From NCBI GenBank assembly GCA_903632075.3, contig CAHIKZ030000028.1, positions 412,501 to 476,500 of the forward strand: 64,000 nt of DNA, in the 5' to 3' direction. The position numbers and the translations under genes are program-made. The notes under the pieces were generated by a model. The model saw only the letters and a program-made list of their open reading frames with translations. It was not told the DNA's origin and did not search any database. Origin of the DNA: Acanthosepion pharaonis. Lineage: Eukaryota; Mollusca; Cephalopoda; Sepiida; Sepiidae. This document shows positions 1-10,394 of this stretch, one piece after another (position 1 is the first letter of the stretch; the number at the start of each line of letters is the position of its first letter).

Positions 1-420
1 TACATTTACTGGCCTGAATATCCGAGAAATTTCATAGAAAATATGCGTCCTCTGACAGGAATCGAAACTGTATCCTACACAGAACCGTCATATAGCCTGA
101 CGTGCTATACCAGTTTAGTTATAAAGGCCGTGTCTGGTTAGCAAGGTCAATTTACTTCTTTTAAACTACAAACTTCCCATGATTCCCCTCAAACATCCAT
201 ATCTGCTCGAACTTAGTTCATTTCATAATATATGACATCATTTGTTTACATTAAGATACGCTTCAAGTAGATATTAACTTAACAACCCTTTGTAAGTTAT
301 TTAAAGTCAAAGCATATTTTATAACTGTTTAACAGCTCCCTCTAATGGTATCTTGGCAAAGCCAAGTGTAGGTAACTCACAAATCTACTTGGGCAGATTG
401 TACTCATTGTACTGCTCATG
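1..420. other. AT-rich sequence, no gene seen
   Basis: No coding frame, RNA gene or recognisable transposon was found here. It is ordinary AT-rich sequence with short homopolymer runs. Confidence 0.5.
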
Positions 421-574
421 TCTAGGGATATGTCATTCTTTTCTTATTTAGTACTGCTCAGTTATTGCTTGCCCCATTTCCACTGAGTGAAAATCTACAC
501 TGTGATTAAACTCACAATTACTATGTCACCAGATTCATGAACCACCTAGGCTTTAATCCACTAGGCTTCTCAGC
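421..574 (-). mobile_element. tRNA-like SINE fragment (head region)
   Basis: Read on the minus strand, this begins with a tRNA-like head (GCCTAGTGGATTAAAGCC, then GTGAGTTTAATC as a weak B box). It continues into a body that contains ATATCCCTAGACATG. The same head and body recur at 1883-2071, 26378-26690 and 58030-58400, so it is a dispersed family. The 3' tail carrying the hammerhead-like motif is absent here. Family membership is seen by direct comparison inside the window; tRNA origin is inferred. Confidence 0.6.
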
Positions 575-930
575 TATTGAAGACAAAAGCCATATGTAAA
601 CAATATACATTTATATAAACAAACATTAATAAATACAGATAAATAGCTATGATCAAATTACCTTGCCTATTTGCTATTCTTTGTAAAAAAAATTTCAGCA
701 CTTTTAAAGTGTTTCCAGGTTAATTCACATTTACTATGAACAAAATACTTAAAAAACACTTTTTAAAATTTCAAAACAAGCTTATAAGATTGGAGAAAAC
801 AAACACAAGAAAATGTAACAAGATGAAGCACCACTTATCCCATGTCACACTTGTAGACTCCTTCTAAAGTCTACGTCAGCTCTGTACTCCTGATGCTTGT
901 CCTTTCTTATGCTAATCTTATGCAACTTGA
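575..930. other. AT-rich sequence, nothing assigned
   Basis: I see no gene or recognisable repeat, only A/T runs. Confidence 0.4.
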
Positions 931-992
931 CACAGTAACCCTCTACCTTGAGTGGCTTTTTGGCCTTTGTTTGGGTGAACATTAGTAGAAAA
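931..992 (+). mobile_element. LINE 3' end fragment
   Basis: The stretch around CTACCTTGAGTGGCTTTTTG ... GGGTGAACA matches the 3' untranslated end that follows a decayed LINE reading frame at 59320-59500. Related pieces lie at 16361-16400 (+), 45283-45350 (-) and 58915-58985 (-). Only the extreme 3' end is present, the usual 5'-truncated LINE state. Confidence 0.5.
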
Positions 993-1130
993 AAATGTAT
1001 CATCCTCTAGGATCCTAGTATTCAGTCAGACACACATAAGCTAACAGCTGCCAGCTTTAGGTTTTGCCAATCACCCAGATAATAGGAATAGATATGTTCG
1101 CCTATTGTCCAGTTCACACTCCTTCCCCAT

Positions 1131-1290
1131 AATTTGAACAGGAGTAGAGGTTCATCCCTTCTTTCTGGTTTCTTCTCCTAATGTCTTCTCATTTTCTTTC
1201 ACCCTCAGTAACCTCTTGCATCATAGTGGCTTTATCACCTTGCTTGGGTTTAATTATCACCTTGCTTGGGATTAAAAAAGAAAAAGTAAA
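1131..1290 (+). mobile_element. LINE/SINE 3' end with 19-bp tandem duplication
   Basis: The string around ATAGTGGCTTTATCACC followed by TTGCTTGGG and an A-rich tail matches the LINE 3' end at 38575-38880 and, inverted, 5405-5470. Here TATCACCTTGCTTGGG is duplicated in tandem near 1236-1275. A short upstream part (AACAGGAGTAGAGGTTCATC) is shared with 29140-29185, so more than one repeat may be joined. Confidence 0.45.
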
Positions 1291-1443
1291 GCCTACAATT
1301 TTAAAGAATGAAGAACAAAACATATTATATCTAAACTTTTTCATGTTAAAATTTTAAAAAAATTGAGAGCAATGGAAAAATCCAGATGTGTAGGGGGCAG
1401 GGAGCCAGAGGGTCGCAGTGTCATATCTGAACCCTAATATACA

Positions 1444-1445
<2 letters not shown>

Positions 1446-1484
<39 letters not shown>
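1446..1484. repeat. (CA)n microsatellite
   Basis: An uninterrupted AC/CA dinucleotide run. Confidence 0.97.
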
Positions 1485-1488
<4 letters not shown>

Positions 1489-1741
1489 CTGAAATGTACC
1501 TTGCCTTCACTTTACAGTGTATCTCATTTATATAACAATTATTATGAGGAATACTAAGAGACTCGTTTGACATTCAATACTAGCTCCAAGAAAATCCAAT
1601 CAATGGTTGACTATATATTGGGGGCAGGGGCGTTAGGGATGTATTTTGGTACCCAAGGGGACCAAAAAAAATTTTGGATACCACTGATTTAGAGTTATAG
1701 ACCAACATCAAAACCACCAAAGACCAAGTTGGTTACAAAAT

Positions 1742-1880
1742 TAAAAACTTTTTAGTTGAAATTTGATCAAAAACATTATGTAGAAAATTTGACAATGCTC
1801 ATTCTCTAAAACCAAAGTAAACTTTTTTTTCTGGCAATTTTTTAACCTAGCCACTGTGTATTAAAATGAAACAAGAACCC
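1742..1880 (+). repeat. Dispersed repeat, uninterrupted copy
   Basis: This stretch (with ACATTATGTAGAAAAT, then CATTCTCTAAAACC, then ACTGTGTATTAAAAT) is matched by two separated blocks at 2072-2130 and 2585-2675. It therefore acts as the empty-site paralogue for the insertion at 2131-2584. The family itself is not recognised. Confidence 0.7.
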
Positions 1881-1882
1881 CA

Positions 1883-2071
1883 CAAGACAATAGCCTAGTA
1901 GATGGACATGTCAGTTCATGAATCTGGTGACAAGATAGTTGTAAGCTTAATCCCTGGGCCGGGAAGTGTGTACTTGAAATCAATAGAAAAGCAATAGCTA
2001 GCAATCTACTAAGAAAGTACTAAATAAGAACTAGTTGAGATATCCCTAGATATGGTCCCATGAACAAATGA
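1883..2071 (+). mobile_element. tRNA-like SINE fragment
   Basis: A tRNA-like head (TAGCCTAGTAGATGGACATG, and TTAATCCCTGGG in the B-box position) is followed by the body string ATATCCCTAGATATGG. It is the same family as 421-574, here on the plus strand. The 3' tail with the hammerhead-like motif is missing. Confidence 0.55.
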
Positions 2072-2130
2072 TCTTCTTAGTCAAAATTTCATCAAAAACA
2101 TTATGTAGAAAATCTAACAATGTGCATTCT

Positions 2131-2584
2131 TCATTTGTTTATATTTCTGAGATGAGATATTGTAACTATTTACGTTGTTTGGACTATTGATTTCATCTTT
2201 ATTGTCACATTCATGATGTTTCGGCCATTGTACACTCTGGCCTTCTTCAGGTGATATATGTTGGAATTTCAAAGTGAACCCTTTATTTCCCCAGATATAT
2301 GATGCAGTGAATAAAAACATTGGTTGATTGATCCAAAAAGTGACTTGACCCAAAGAGTTGTGAGTTCAATCCCTGGCATCAGCAGAGAGAACAAAAAAAA
2401 AAAAAAATAACTTAGAGAGTTATCAAGATGAAATTAGAAAAAATCTACCCAGTAAAGGGCTCGGTTTGAAATTCTAACAAATATCACCTGATGAAGGGCA
2501 GAGTGTACAACAGCTGAAACATTATGAATGTGACAGTAAAGATGAGAACAACAGTCCAAACATTGTAAATAGTGTTTACTATTT
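2131..2584. mobile_element. Inverted twin SINE-like element with TSD
   Basis: A minus-strand tail (2131-2290) and a plus-strand tail (about 2450-2584) of one family face away from a central segment that holds a tRNA-like head near 2345-2390. Both tails carry the CTGANGA...GAAAC motif (minus 2215-2250, with a perfect GGCC/GGCC stem; plus 2488-2524, stem decayed). The unit splits another repeat whose uninterrupted copy lies at 1742-1880. It is flanked by ACAATGTGCATTCT (2117-2130) and ACAATGCACATTCT (2585-2598), a 14-bp likely target-site duplication. The last 25 bases form a 13-bp perfect hairpin. Confidence 0.75.
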
Positions 2585-2675
2585 ACAATGCACATTCTCT
2601 CAAACAAAAGTAATTTTTTTCTGGTGAAGTTTTAATCGACCACACTATGTATTAAAACTAAATAATTCAGTTTTA

Positions 2676-3201
2676 AAAAATTGTCCAAATATTTACAGAA
2701 TAAAAATAAAGATGTTTTTTCATATTAAACTTTAGTGGCATATTTCATGAAAATCTATTTAAAGTGGATTCTGTAGTTCACCGACACAAAGAAAAAAACA
2801 GAAAGCATTGAATGTTTAGGGCAATTATTTTTTTTTATCAACATTATCACAATTTAGAAAACAAATTTTCAAACAACTTTAGAAAATTTTTTGCATCAAC
2901 AGAAAATGCTTTTTCTTCATGTCTTAAAAATTGTTTTTATTTAGTACAAAAAAAAAAAAAAATTACTGCAAGCCAAATAAATTTAACGTACATTTGTTAT
3001 CTGATTAAGAAACGATTAGTGCCAAATAAAAAATTTTAGGTGTTATTTCAAATATTGTATTTTGTTTTTTATTGATTAAATTAAGATGTTTTTAAATATT
3101 TCTTTATTTTCGTAATTTTTATTGTTCTCACAATATTTTGACCAACCTTTTTTCAGGTGTACTACTTGTAAGAAAAGAGAGTCCCTCTCTCTGTTCATTT
3201 T

Positions 3202-3206
<5 letters not shown>
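2676..3206. other. AT-rich sequence, nothing assigned
   Basis: A/T-rich sequence with homopolymers. The open frame here is low-complexity and I do not regard it as coding. Confidence 0.4.

Positions 3207-3249
<43 letters not shown>
3207..3249. repeat. (GT)n microsatellite
   Basis: An uninterrupted GT run. It creates long Cys-Val or Thr-His frames that are artefacts. Confidence 0.97.
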
Positions 3250-3250
<1 letters not shown>

Positions 3251-4045
3251 ACATTCACATCCAATTCTGTCTATGTCTCACATGATTCATGTCTGATTTC
3301 ATCCATCTCTTATAAGAAACAAAAGCAATAAATAAATAAATAAATGGTAACAAAGAGAAAATTTAAACACTAACAACTTGCTTTGCACTAAAAAAAAAAA
3401 AATACAATTTCATGTGTATAGTAGGTAGTACAGCTGAAATGTAGGGACAATAAAAATAGCAAAATAAAGACTGAATTCAGTTATTTGAAAATCCCTTTAA
3501 AAAATGACTTCTGAAAATATATACTTTTTTTACTTCAATTTTTACCAACTTTGTAGTTTTCTCCATCACAGTCTAAAAAGATTCCTAAAAATCGTTATCA
3601 ATTTTTGGTTAGTATTTACTTTCACCTTAATTTTTAGTTGCTTTTTAGCACAAAAATAATCCTACTGCTACTAATCTTTGAAAATATTTGATATGAACAA
3701 TAATGTTTCTTATGCAATGTCAAAAAGATTAACAAAAAAAGCTATGGGCCATTTATTGTTGGTTATCCATTCTTTCAACTTGGATAGTTACATAATAAAA
3801 CTTAATAGAATTGAAAATGCTGCAGTTGAAAAGAAAAGAGAAGAAAAAACATGAAAGCAAAAATTTTTGTTAGGCATGTGTGTGCGTGTGTTCATTTTCA
3901 TATAGAATATGATAAAAGACTGAAGTGTGAAAGAGAAAAGAGAAACTGGGATCTCAGTTTCTTAGGGGAAGAATTTGGGATTAGGTAGTCAACTTATTCA
4001 AAAAGAAGGAAAATATAAACAACTGAGATATGTAGTCATTTATTT

Positions 4046-4049
<4 letters not shown>
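3250..4049. other. AT-rich sequence, nothing assigned
   Basis: I see no recognisable repeat family or coding sequence. A short tetranucleotide run (AAAT)n lies near 3328-3345. Confidence 0.4.

Positions 4050-4096
<47 letters not shown>
4050..4096. repeat. (AT)n microsatellite
   Basis: A dinucleotide run that directly abuts the tRNA-like SINE piece starting at 4097. Confidence 0.95.
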
Positions 4097-4098
<2 letters not shown>

Positions 4099-4195
4099 GG
4101 CTTTTGATCAGGAGGTCCTATGCGGCTGAATGGTTTAAGGCATGTCAGATCTAATGATGGCTTTCCCTATGTCGAATGCTACCAGAGGGTGCATA
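4097..4195 (+). mobile_element. tRNA-Ser/Leu-like SINE head or pseudogene
   Basis: GGCTGAATGGTTTAAGGC closely resembles a class-II tRNA A box and D arm (Ser/Leu type, usually GGCCGAGTGGTTAAGGC). ATGTCGAATGC sits at the B-box/T-loop position. Anticodon and acceptor stems do not pair well, so a working tRNA is unlikely. It lies directly beside an (AT)n run, like most SINE ends in this window. Best reading: a decayed tRNA-derived SINE head. Confidence 0.5.
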
Positions 4196-4356
4196 TATAT
4201 TTTCATGCATGCACAAAAGATCATAATATGTTATATTAGCTACGATATAAACAATTTATAAAGAACATAATCAAGAAATATGAGTAAATATATAAAATAT
4301 CAGTAAGCTGAAAAACTCTTAAATAATTCAATTTATATATTTATTTATTTATATTG

Positions 4357-4375
4357 TGTGTGTGTGTGTGTGTGT
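4357..4375. repeat. (GT)n microsatellite
   Basis: A short uninterrupted GT run. Confidence 0.9.
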
Positions 4376-4399
4376 TGCCTATTGTAAGAATTTTTTTCA

Positions 4400-5100
4400 T
4401 TTCAAAGAAATAAATAAAAATCCATTTTATAATGGCAGTAAATCTATTCTTGTTTATGAAATTTGAAAAAGGAAAAAAAAAAAAGACACAGGAACTAATA
4501 AAATGCCCTCCAGACTAATCATTCTTGCACTGACCTTCCTGATATGATTACATATTTCTATGCCAAATTTGGTAACCCTAGATCAGATGACTCCCCTTTG
4601 CTTGTATAAAGGACAATAAATATGTGTGTGAGCGTGTGTGTGTAATGGCAAGTTGGTTTGAATTGTTTGTTGGGAAAAAAAAAACAAAAAAAAAAAACAT
4701 CTTTTTCCTTTACCACAAAGATAATAAAATTAATATTTCATAGAAGCAAACTTGAAAAAGGAAATCAAGAAGAAAAATTATGTAACAAGAAAAATGAGAA
4801 AGATGTCAGAGAGACAGGATATGAGAAAAGGGATCTTTTGGATGTGGGAGTAAGGATTAAAAATGAAGAAAAAAAAAAAAGAGAGAAATTCAAATAAATA
4901 AAAAAAATGATCTTAAAAATAGAAATAAATAAAAATGGATATATAAAAAAGACTGTGGATATATGAAGGTAAATCTAAGCCTTGCAGGATCTCCAAAAAT
5001 ATAGAGGAACAAAAAAGGTCTGCATGAAAGATGGCAGTAACAAAAAAAACAAAAAAGAATTTTATCTAAAAGTGCAACATGGTTCTAAAAATATAGCTGC
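4400..5100. other. A-rich sequence, no gene
   Basis: The plus strand is strongly A-rich. A lysine-rich open frame at 4658-4897 only reflects that composition. No repeat family was recognised. Confidence 0.45.
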
Positions 5101-5127
5101 TTAGGTTGGGTTAGGGCAGCATTGCGT

Positions 5128-5166
5128 ACCAAATACAGACGATGTTTAACATCGAAAAGCAGGGAA
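5128..5166 (+). repeat. Conserved small hairpin, copy 1
   Basis: GACGATGTTTAACATCGAAAA forms a GATG-loop-CATC hairpin followed by GAAAA. A second copy near 24798 has AATG-loop-CATT, so the outer pair has changed on both sides. Flanking bases are loosely similar, which suggests two relics of one element. Function unknown. Confidence 0.45.
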
Positions 5167-5404
5167 AGTTTATAATACGATAGAGAGAGTGGTGTGGATG
5201 AAAAATTTCAAGGGCCAGATGTCTATCAGGAATTAAAGCCTGAGTAAAAAAAAAGAGTTTGTTATTGTTATTTGAAAATACCTCTAACTACGTTAAAAAA
5301 TTATCAAATTTATAAGATTATGAAGAGAACTTAAATAGAAAAATTGTAATGAGATAAAGAAAATTTGGTTAAAAATTTTTTAAAATACTTTTTTTAAAAA
5401 AAAT

Positions 5405-5470
5405 ATTTTTTTTTAAAGTCATTTCATCCCAAGCAAGGCAATAAAGCCACTAAGATAAAAGTGGGAAAGA
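5405..5470 (-). mobile_element. LINE 3' end fragment
   Basis: The reverse complement contains TTAGTGGCTTTATTGCC and TTGCTTGGGATG, the same 3' end as at 1195-1275 and 38810-38870. No coding part remains. Confidence 0.45.
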
Positions 5471-6033
5471 ATATGAGAAAAAGAAAAACATTATTAGAAG
5501 AGAAAACAATAAAACAAGAATTAAGAAGACAGAAGGAGACAGAACAATACAGGACAGCAATTAGGAAAAACAATAATGACTGTCATTGCATTTAAATTTT
5601 TGAAGATTAAAGTTGACTGGAAAGTATAAAGCTCTTCCAGCTTCATAAATTAGTATAACAAATTTTAGCATTTTCTTTTTCTTTTTTTTGTGTGGTGAAA
5701 AACACATTGAATTGGAAATTCTTGCAAAAATCAAATAATTGTCTGATTTTAATGAAATTTTCAGGACTTATTCACAAATGAATGAAATTATTTTAGAAAT
5801 GTTTCTTTTTTTTTTTTAGAAAATCTTGATAAAAGTTTTTTTTTATTTTTACATCTGTTATGCCTCACTTATTTAATTTATGAAATTTCAAGAAATTTTT
5901 GGAGGGTTTAATGTTTACTAGACCACCAATAAATGCCGTAGGTTTCTTTTAAAAGCAGTTCATGATATGAAATGATAAGGTAGCAATAATATCAATTTTA
6001 TTATTAATTACACATTTTAATTTGTATTTAAAG
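5471..6033. other. AT-rich sequence, nothing assigned
   Basis: No gene or repeat family was recognised. Confidence 0.4.
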
Positions 6034-6150
6034 ATGGTAAAAGAAGGTTTATTGTTCCACCTGGCTTCATAGTTAACCCATTGCATGAAAATTTGGAGCA
6101 ATAGCTTAAAACAAGTGTAGTCTTTTTCAGAATAATTATATTTTTTATTA
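6034..6150 (+). repeat. Direct repeat, copy 1 of 2
   Basis: Shares GGTAAAAGAAGGTTTATTG, then AAAATTTGGAG and TTAAAAC with 6353-6465. The copies are about 320 bp apart in the same orientation. Origin unknown; it could be a decayed tandem array. Confidence 0.6.
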
Positions 6151-6352
6151 ATTATTAGTTAATAATAAGTAAAAATTCTTCTGGCTCAAAACTGAATGAA
6201 AACCACCAAAAATTCATTAATGCAAATATACCCTGATTGAAAGTATGAAAATAAATTATTTTATGATATCAATAGATGTATGTTTTACTTCTTTACATTA
6301 AAAGAGATATTTCTTCCATAAAATGTACTTTGAATACAAAATTAATACTGAA

Positions 6353-6465
6353 GACAGTAAAAGAAGGTTTATTGATCCACTGAGCTTTATAGTTAACACA
6401 TTCTGTGAAAATTTGGAGTAAAAACTTAAAACAGGTGTTGCCTTTTTTCAAAATAATAAGTATAT
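6353..6465 (+). repeat. Direct repeat, copy 2 of 2
   Basis: The partner of 6034-6150, with scattered substitutions and small indels. Confidence 0.6.
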
Positions 6466-7048
6466 TTTTTATTATACATATTTGTTTCTTCCTCGCCTTT
6501 ATTTCAAAATATGTAACGGCTGCAAATCAACATGCATCTATTTATTTATTTACAATCAAGTCATGTGACACATATAGCCTTTAATCTTTCAAGTAGTTGT
6601 TTATAAAAAAAGGTGTTATGTAGTGAAGTGTATAAATATATGTGGTATAATGCATATTTAAATTTATTTAATAATGTTATTATAATGTATTATGAACGTT
6701 TATTATTTTTCACACACACAATAGTTGGAACATAATATACAAGTGCTTGTTTATATACACAAATTGGTATAAGAATGTGTAATGAAAACAAATACTGAAT
6801 TTGGTATTAAAAATGCCATAAAAGAGAAAAACAGTCCTTCAGTTCTAATTTTAATAAAATTTCCCACTGCACTCGGCAGATGTTCAAGGTACAATATGCC
6901 CCTAAATTGGTTGGGTTATTATGTATAGTTTAAGGTGTATCTCAGGAACATACATACAAGATTAGAATTTTTGTATTTTATATATATATATATAGCTCTG
7001 TTATATTACATCAAACACTATTTTATTGACACCAGCAATTAATGTGCA
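6466..7048. other. AT-rich sequence, nothing assigned
   Basis: No recognisable gene. Short (AT)n runs lie at about 6979-6995 and 7049-7069. Confidence 0.4.
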
Positions 7049-7069
7049 ATATATATATATATATATATT

Positions 7070-8180
7070 TGTGTATTTAGGCAGCAATCATTCTGTCATG
7101 TGCATTTCATTGAATACAACAGACAAGGTGCTTTGATTTAGTTTTTTATACAATTTCTCATGCGATCTAATAATTTTTTCTTTTCAGATGATAAATTATA
7201 TAAAAACTGTCTGAATGTTCTTTTTATCTGAGCACTTTCAACTATACATTTAGCCATTTTCAAGGATGAAATATTTTAACTGTTAAATAAGAAATAGTTT
7301 GTTGCATGTATGTATTTATATAATGTTTTCATTTTCCAAAACACAGTCAAGATATTTCCATATAAGGCGTTTTCTATCTAAGGTAGCTCATGGCAACGAT
7401 GAGAATAGAAACATTAATATTTTTTATAAAAATCAAATGAACGAAAATTATAACCAAGATGAAAGTAGAATTAAGAACATTATAAAAAAATGTACAACAC
7501 CAGTTGACAATAGCAAAAAAATTAGATTAATTATTTATTACAAAAAATTTAAAGCCTCTAACCTTATAGTTAAAAATAATAATTCACCTCTTAAAACAAA
7601 ATTAAATAGGGCAAATATTTATGAATTTAAATGCCTATCAAGGAATTGTATTCCGGATCAATCAAAATTCATAAATAATTATATAGGCCACACTACAACA
7701 TATCTGACACGCAGACTCACTCTACACCTTTCTGATCATAGCTCAATTAGATCTCATTTAAATATTCATGGCAACCTACCAGACACTAGTAACATACTTA
7801 TTGACAACACAAATATAATAGCATCATCTACAGGCAAAAAAAAAGGCAAAAAATAATGGAAGCCTTATTAATAAAAGCAAAAAAAAACAACACTTAATAA
7901 TATCAACTATGAACATGGACACAATATCTTGACCATGTTTTGAAAAATGAAAACATTATATAAATACATGCAACAAACTATTTCTTCTTTAACAGTTAAA
8001 ATAGTTCATCCTTGAAAATGGCTAAATGTATAGCCGAAAGCACTCAGACTAAAAGAACATTCAGACAGTTTTTATATAATTTATCATCTGAAAAGAAAAA
8101 AATTATTAGATCGCATGAGAAATTGTATAAAAAACTAAATCAAAGCACCTTGTCTGTTGTATTCAATGAAATGCACATGC
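7070..8180 (+). mobile_element. Penelope-like element fragment with inverted 3' arms
   Basis: A plus-strand GIY-YIG endonuclease frame (7299-7856) is followed by its 3' region (7857-8180). An inverted copy of that 3' region precedes it. The arms 7097-7354 and 7923-8180 are near-identical inverted repeats of about 258 bp. Each arm carries a hammerhead-like motif: plus 8012-8040, with perfect GGCT/AGCC stem and GAAAG; minus near 7230-7258, with wobble pairs. The outer left end reaches an (AT)n run through GTGTATTTAGGCAGCAATC, a terminus shared with 15226 and 28657. Inverted or tandem partial copies are known for Penelope-like elements. The RT domain is missing, so the copy is 5'-truncated. Confidence 0.82.
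7299..7856 (+). pseudogene. PLE C-terminal GIY-YIG endonuclease frame (partial)
   Basis: An open frame of 185 codons. Residues 81-94 (YKKFKASNLIVKNN) match the linker that follows the RT domain in Penelope-like elements. Residues 107-112 hold the GIY-equivalent IYEFKC. Cys112 and Cys117 form the Cys pair typical before the YIG block. YIG lies at 128-130, followed by TTTYLTRRLTLHLS with the basic and His residues usual for this nuclease family. The catalytic Arg helix is present, but the distal Glu region is lost or diverged and the last residues are lysine-rich. The true upstream start lies outside this truncated copy; the ATG only opens the frame inside the left inverted arm. The family normally nicks target DNA for reverse transcription. 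This copy lacks RT and cannot be autonomous. Confidence 0.8.
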
Positions 8181-8529
8181 GTTGTAATTACTTTAAAATT
8201 TTTTATCTATCCATTGTAGATACAATGTTTTTTGTTGTAAACAAGTTACCTCAATGCAAGGAAGCTAACTAGACTTAGTAAAAATGCAACATGGCATTAA
8301 ACGTTAGTCAAATGCATTTTAAAATATTGCTCCTACACTCATAATAAATTTTGTTCAGTGTTATTTGGTTGCTTTTGATAGTCTCAAGAATTTGAAGTTT
8401 TTGTTTATTATTTTCATAGTGTAGTATATAACGTCAAGAAGCTAACGAGAGAACTAGAAAGAATTATATTAATAGATAGATATATGTCTATATTATTAAA
8501 TGAAACATTTCTGAATGAAGATATGATGT

Positions 8530-8533
<4 letters not shown>
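8181..8533. other. AT-rich sequence, nothing assigned
   Basis: The sequence diverges just after the PLE right arm. No other feature was recognised. Confidence 0.4.

Positions 8534-8608
<75 letters not shown>
8534..8608. repeat. (AT)n then (GA)n microsatellite
   Basis: A long TA run passes into GAGAGA repeats. It encodes only artefactual Tyr-Ile repeats. Confidence 0.95.
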
Positions 8609-8811
8609 ATTGAATAGTATTGCTTTCCTGTGTATAATAATTATATATATGAAACCAATACTATCAATTCTATGAAGTCAACTTCCCAATTTCAAACTTT
8701 TTAGCCCAGTAAAAAGTCAGTGAATGAAAAAGCGAGTGTGAGAGAAAGATTAGGTCAAGGTTAACAAGGCTGACTGTCTGTGAATATCACAAGACGGAGA
8801 TGAAGAGAACA

Positions 8812-8812
<1 letters not shown>

Positions 8813-8856
<44 letters not shown>
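8813..8856. repeat. (AT)n microsatellite
   Basis: An uninterrupted dinucleotide run, followed by GGAA-type repeats. Confidence 0.95.
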
Positions 8857-8857
<1 letters not shown>

Positions 8858-9540
8858 TTACAGGGAAAGGAAGGAAGGAAGAATGATATTTGGCACTGAA
8901 GAACATTAGTTGTACTAGCAAGAAAGTAGACTGGAGAAGTATTTAAATAAACTACTTAAGAGCAGAAAGTAAGTTTAGCACAGGAGTCACATTATGTGAG
9001 ATGTAGAAAGAGAAAAAAAAATGGTTTTCAAAGAAATAGAAGAAAAGTGAAAGAAAGTAATGCTTAACCAGGGAAATTTACTAATGTCAACTTTTTCTGC
9101 TTGGTTATAAAATAATTATTAATATGTTTTGCAATTTTTTTGTATACGTTTGCTAACCAGAGTTTTAAGCACCCCTCCCTACTCATTGTTTACAACCAAA
9201 ATATTATTTTTCACTTGCTTAGCTTAACCAGTCAATTTTTTTAATAATTACTTTAAAATAAAATAAAAACCCAGGGACAGAGTTTGTTAGGGGGTAATCC
9301 AGTTTTAAAATGTAGGGTAAAGAAGCAATTCACAACAATGATGACTACAATGACCTCTTAGTTGTAATTCCAATGATTTTTGTAGCCCAACCCAAATTCC
9401 AAAGTTGTAAACGGATTCAAAAATTATTTCCAGACAATTTTTTTCCATGTTACAAATTTCATCCTTTTTTTAAAGTAACATTTGTGTATTTTCTGAACAA
9501 CTGAATGATTACTCCACTTCCTGTTGAACTTGTTTTTTAA
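8857..9540. other. AT-rich sequence, nothing assigned
   Basis: No recognisable gene or repeat family apart from short purine runs. Confidence 0.4.
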
Positions 9541-9640
9541 AAAAAAAAAAGAGAGAGAGAGAGAGAGAATTAATGTATGCATGTGTGTCTACTATGCTAT
9601 TTTTGTAAGAGGTTTGTCACACACACACACACACACACAC
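9541..9640. repeat. (GA)n and (CA)n microsatellites
   Basis: A poly-A/(GA)n run at about 9541-9569 and a (CA)n run at 9619-9640 bound a short unassigned stretch. Confidence 0.9.
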
Positions 9641-9863
9641 ATTATGGACACAGGCCTGAGGAGTTAGAAAGTTTTCTTTTCGACCATGAAATCCAGGTTT
9701 GAATCTCACCAGGATAAGGAAAGTTACTTCTTGATATTATTGACCTGGGGAGGTGATTGCAGCATGGAAAATGCCTGAAAACCTAACGGAATTATCCATC
9801 AATGGTTGTGCTACCATGTGATTGAGTGAACTGGCATATATATTTATTCAAATTTATAACATA

Positions 9864-9897
<34 letters not shown>

Positions 9898-10018
9898 GTT
9901 GATTACACCAGATAATGTGTTCTCCCCTTGTAACTAAGGCCTGCTCAGTATAAACTACAGGTGGGTTTCTAGGTATTAAACAAACACAAATGTGCCTGAG
10001 CAGGCAACATAAGTGAAT
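9641..10018 (+). mobile_element. Long tRNA-like SINE copy, interrupted by (AT)n
   Basis: The first part has a B box (CAGGTTTGAATCTCACC) and the body (GCCTGAAAACC). The last part (9895-10018) has AACTAAGGCCTGCTCAG, AAACTACAGGTGGG and TGTGCCTGAGCAGGC. The same order is seen inverted at 13361-13830 and 25045-25425. An (AT)n run at about 9866-9894 replaces the middle of the body. Confidence 0.65.
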
Positions 10019-10284
10019 GTAATTAATTCAACTGAAATTTAATATATATAATTATTTATTTAAAAATGATTCCATCGCTACATAAGAGTTCTCATGTTTC
10101 AAAACAAGAGCCGAAAACTTCAATATAATTATTTGAATTAAATTGAATTAAAGTACCAAGCAAAATTTTTTTTTTGAATAACTAATTCCTGAAATTTACG
10201 CGTTTTATAAGCATATTCATTATTAAAATTAAAATTACTATGGTAACAGCTAGAGCAATTATTTAAAGAAAAGGGGTGTAAGGG

Positions 10285-10286
<2 letters not shown>

Positions 10287-10362
<76 letters not shown>
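10287..10362. repeat. (AT)n microsatellite
   Basis: A long uninterrupted dinucleotide run on the left of the inverted PLE end. Confidence 0.95.
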
Positions 10363-10365
<3 letters not shown>

Positions 10366-10394
10366 TATGTTATAAATTTGAATAAAATATATAT

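Noticed and set aside
3076..3331. Overlapping frames of His-Thr and Cys-Val repeats
   Set aside because: Both arise from one (GT)n tract.
4097..4195. Functional tRNA-Ser gene
   Set aside because: Acceptor and anticodon stems do not pair and no clean anticodon loop is visible.
4658..4897. Lysine-rich 79-codon frame
   Set aside because: It reflects A-rich composition only. No motif, no splice context.
8012..8272. 86-codon frame as an independent gene
   Set aside because: It lies in the PLE 3' arm and recurs as relics at 15.3 and 28.7 kb. It is counted as part of the element, and whether it was ever coding is uncertain.
8484..8675. Open frame rich in Tyr-Ile and Arg-Glu repeats
   Set aside because: It is a translation of (TA)n and (GA)n. 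Similar frames at 11618, 13181, 27502, 27588 and 42162 were discarded for the same reason.
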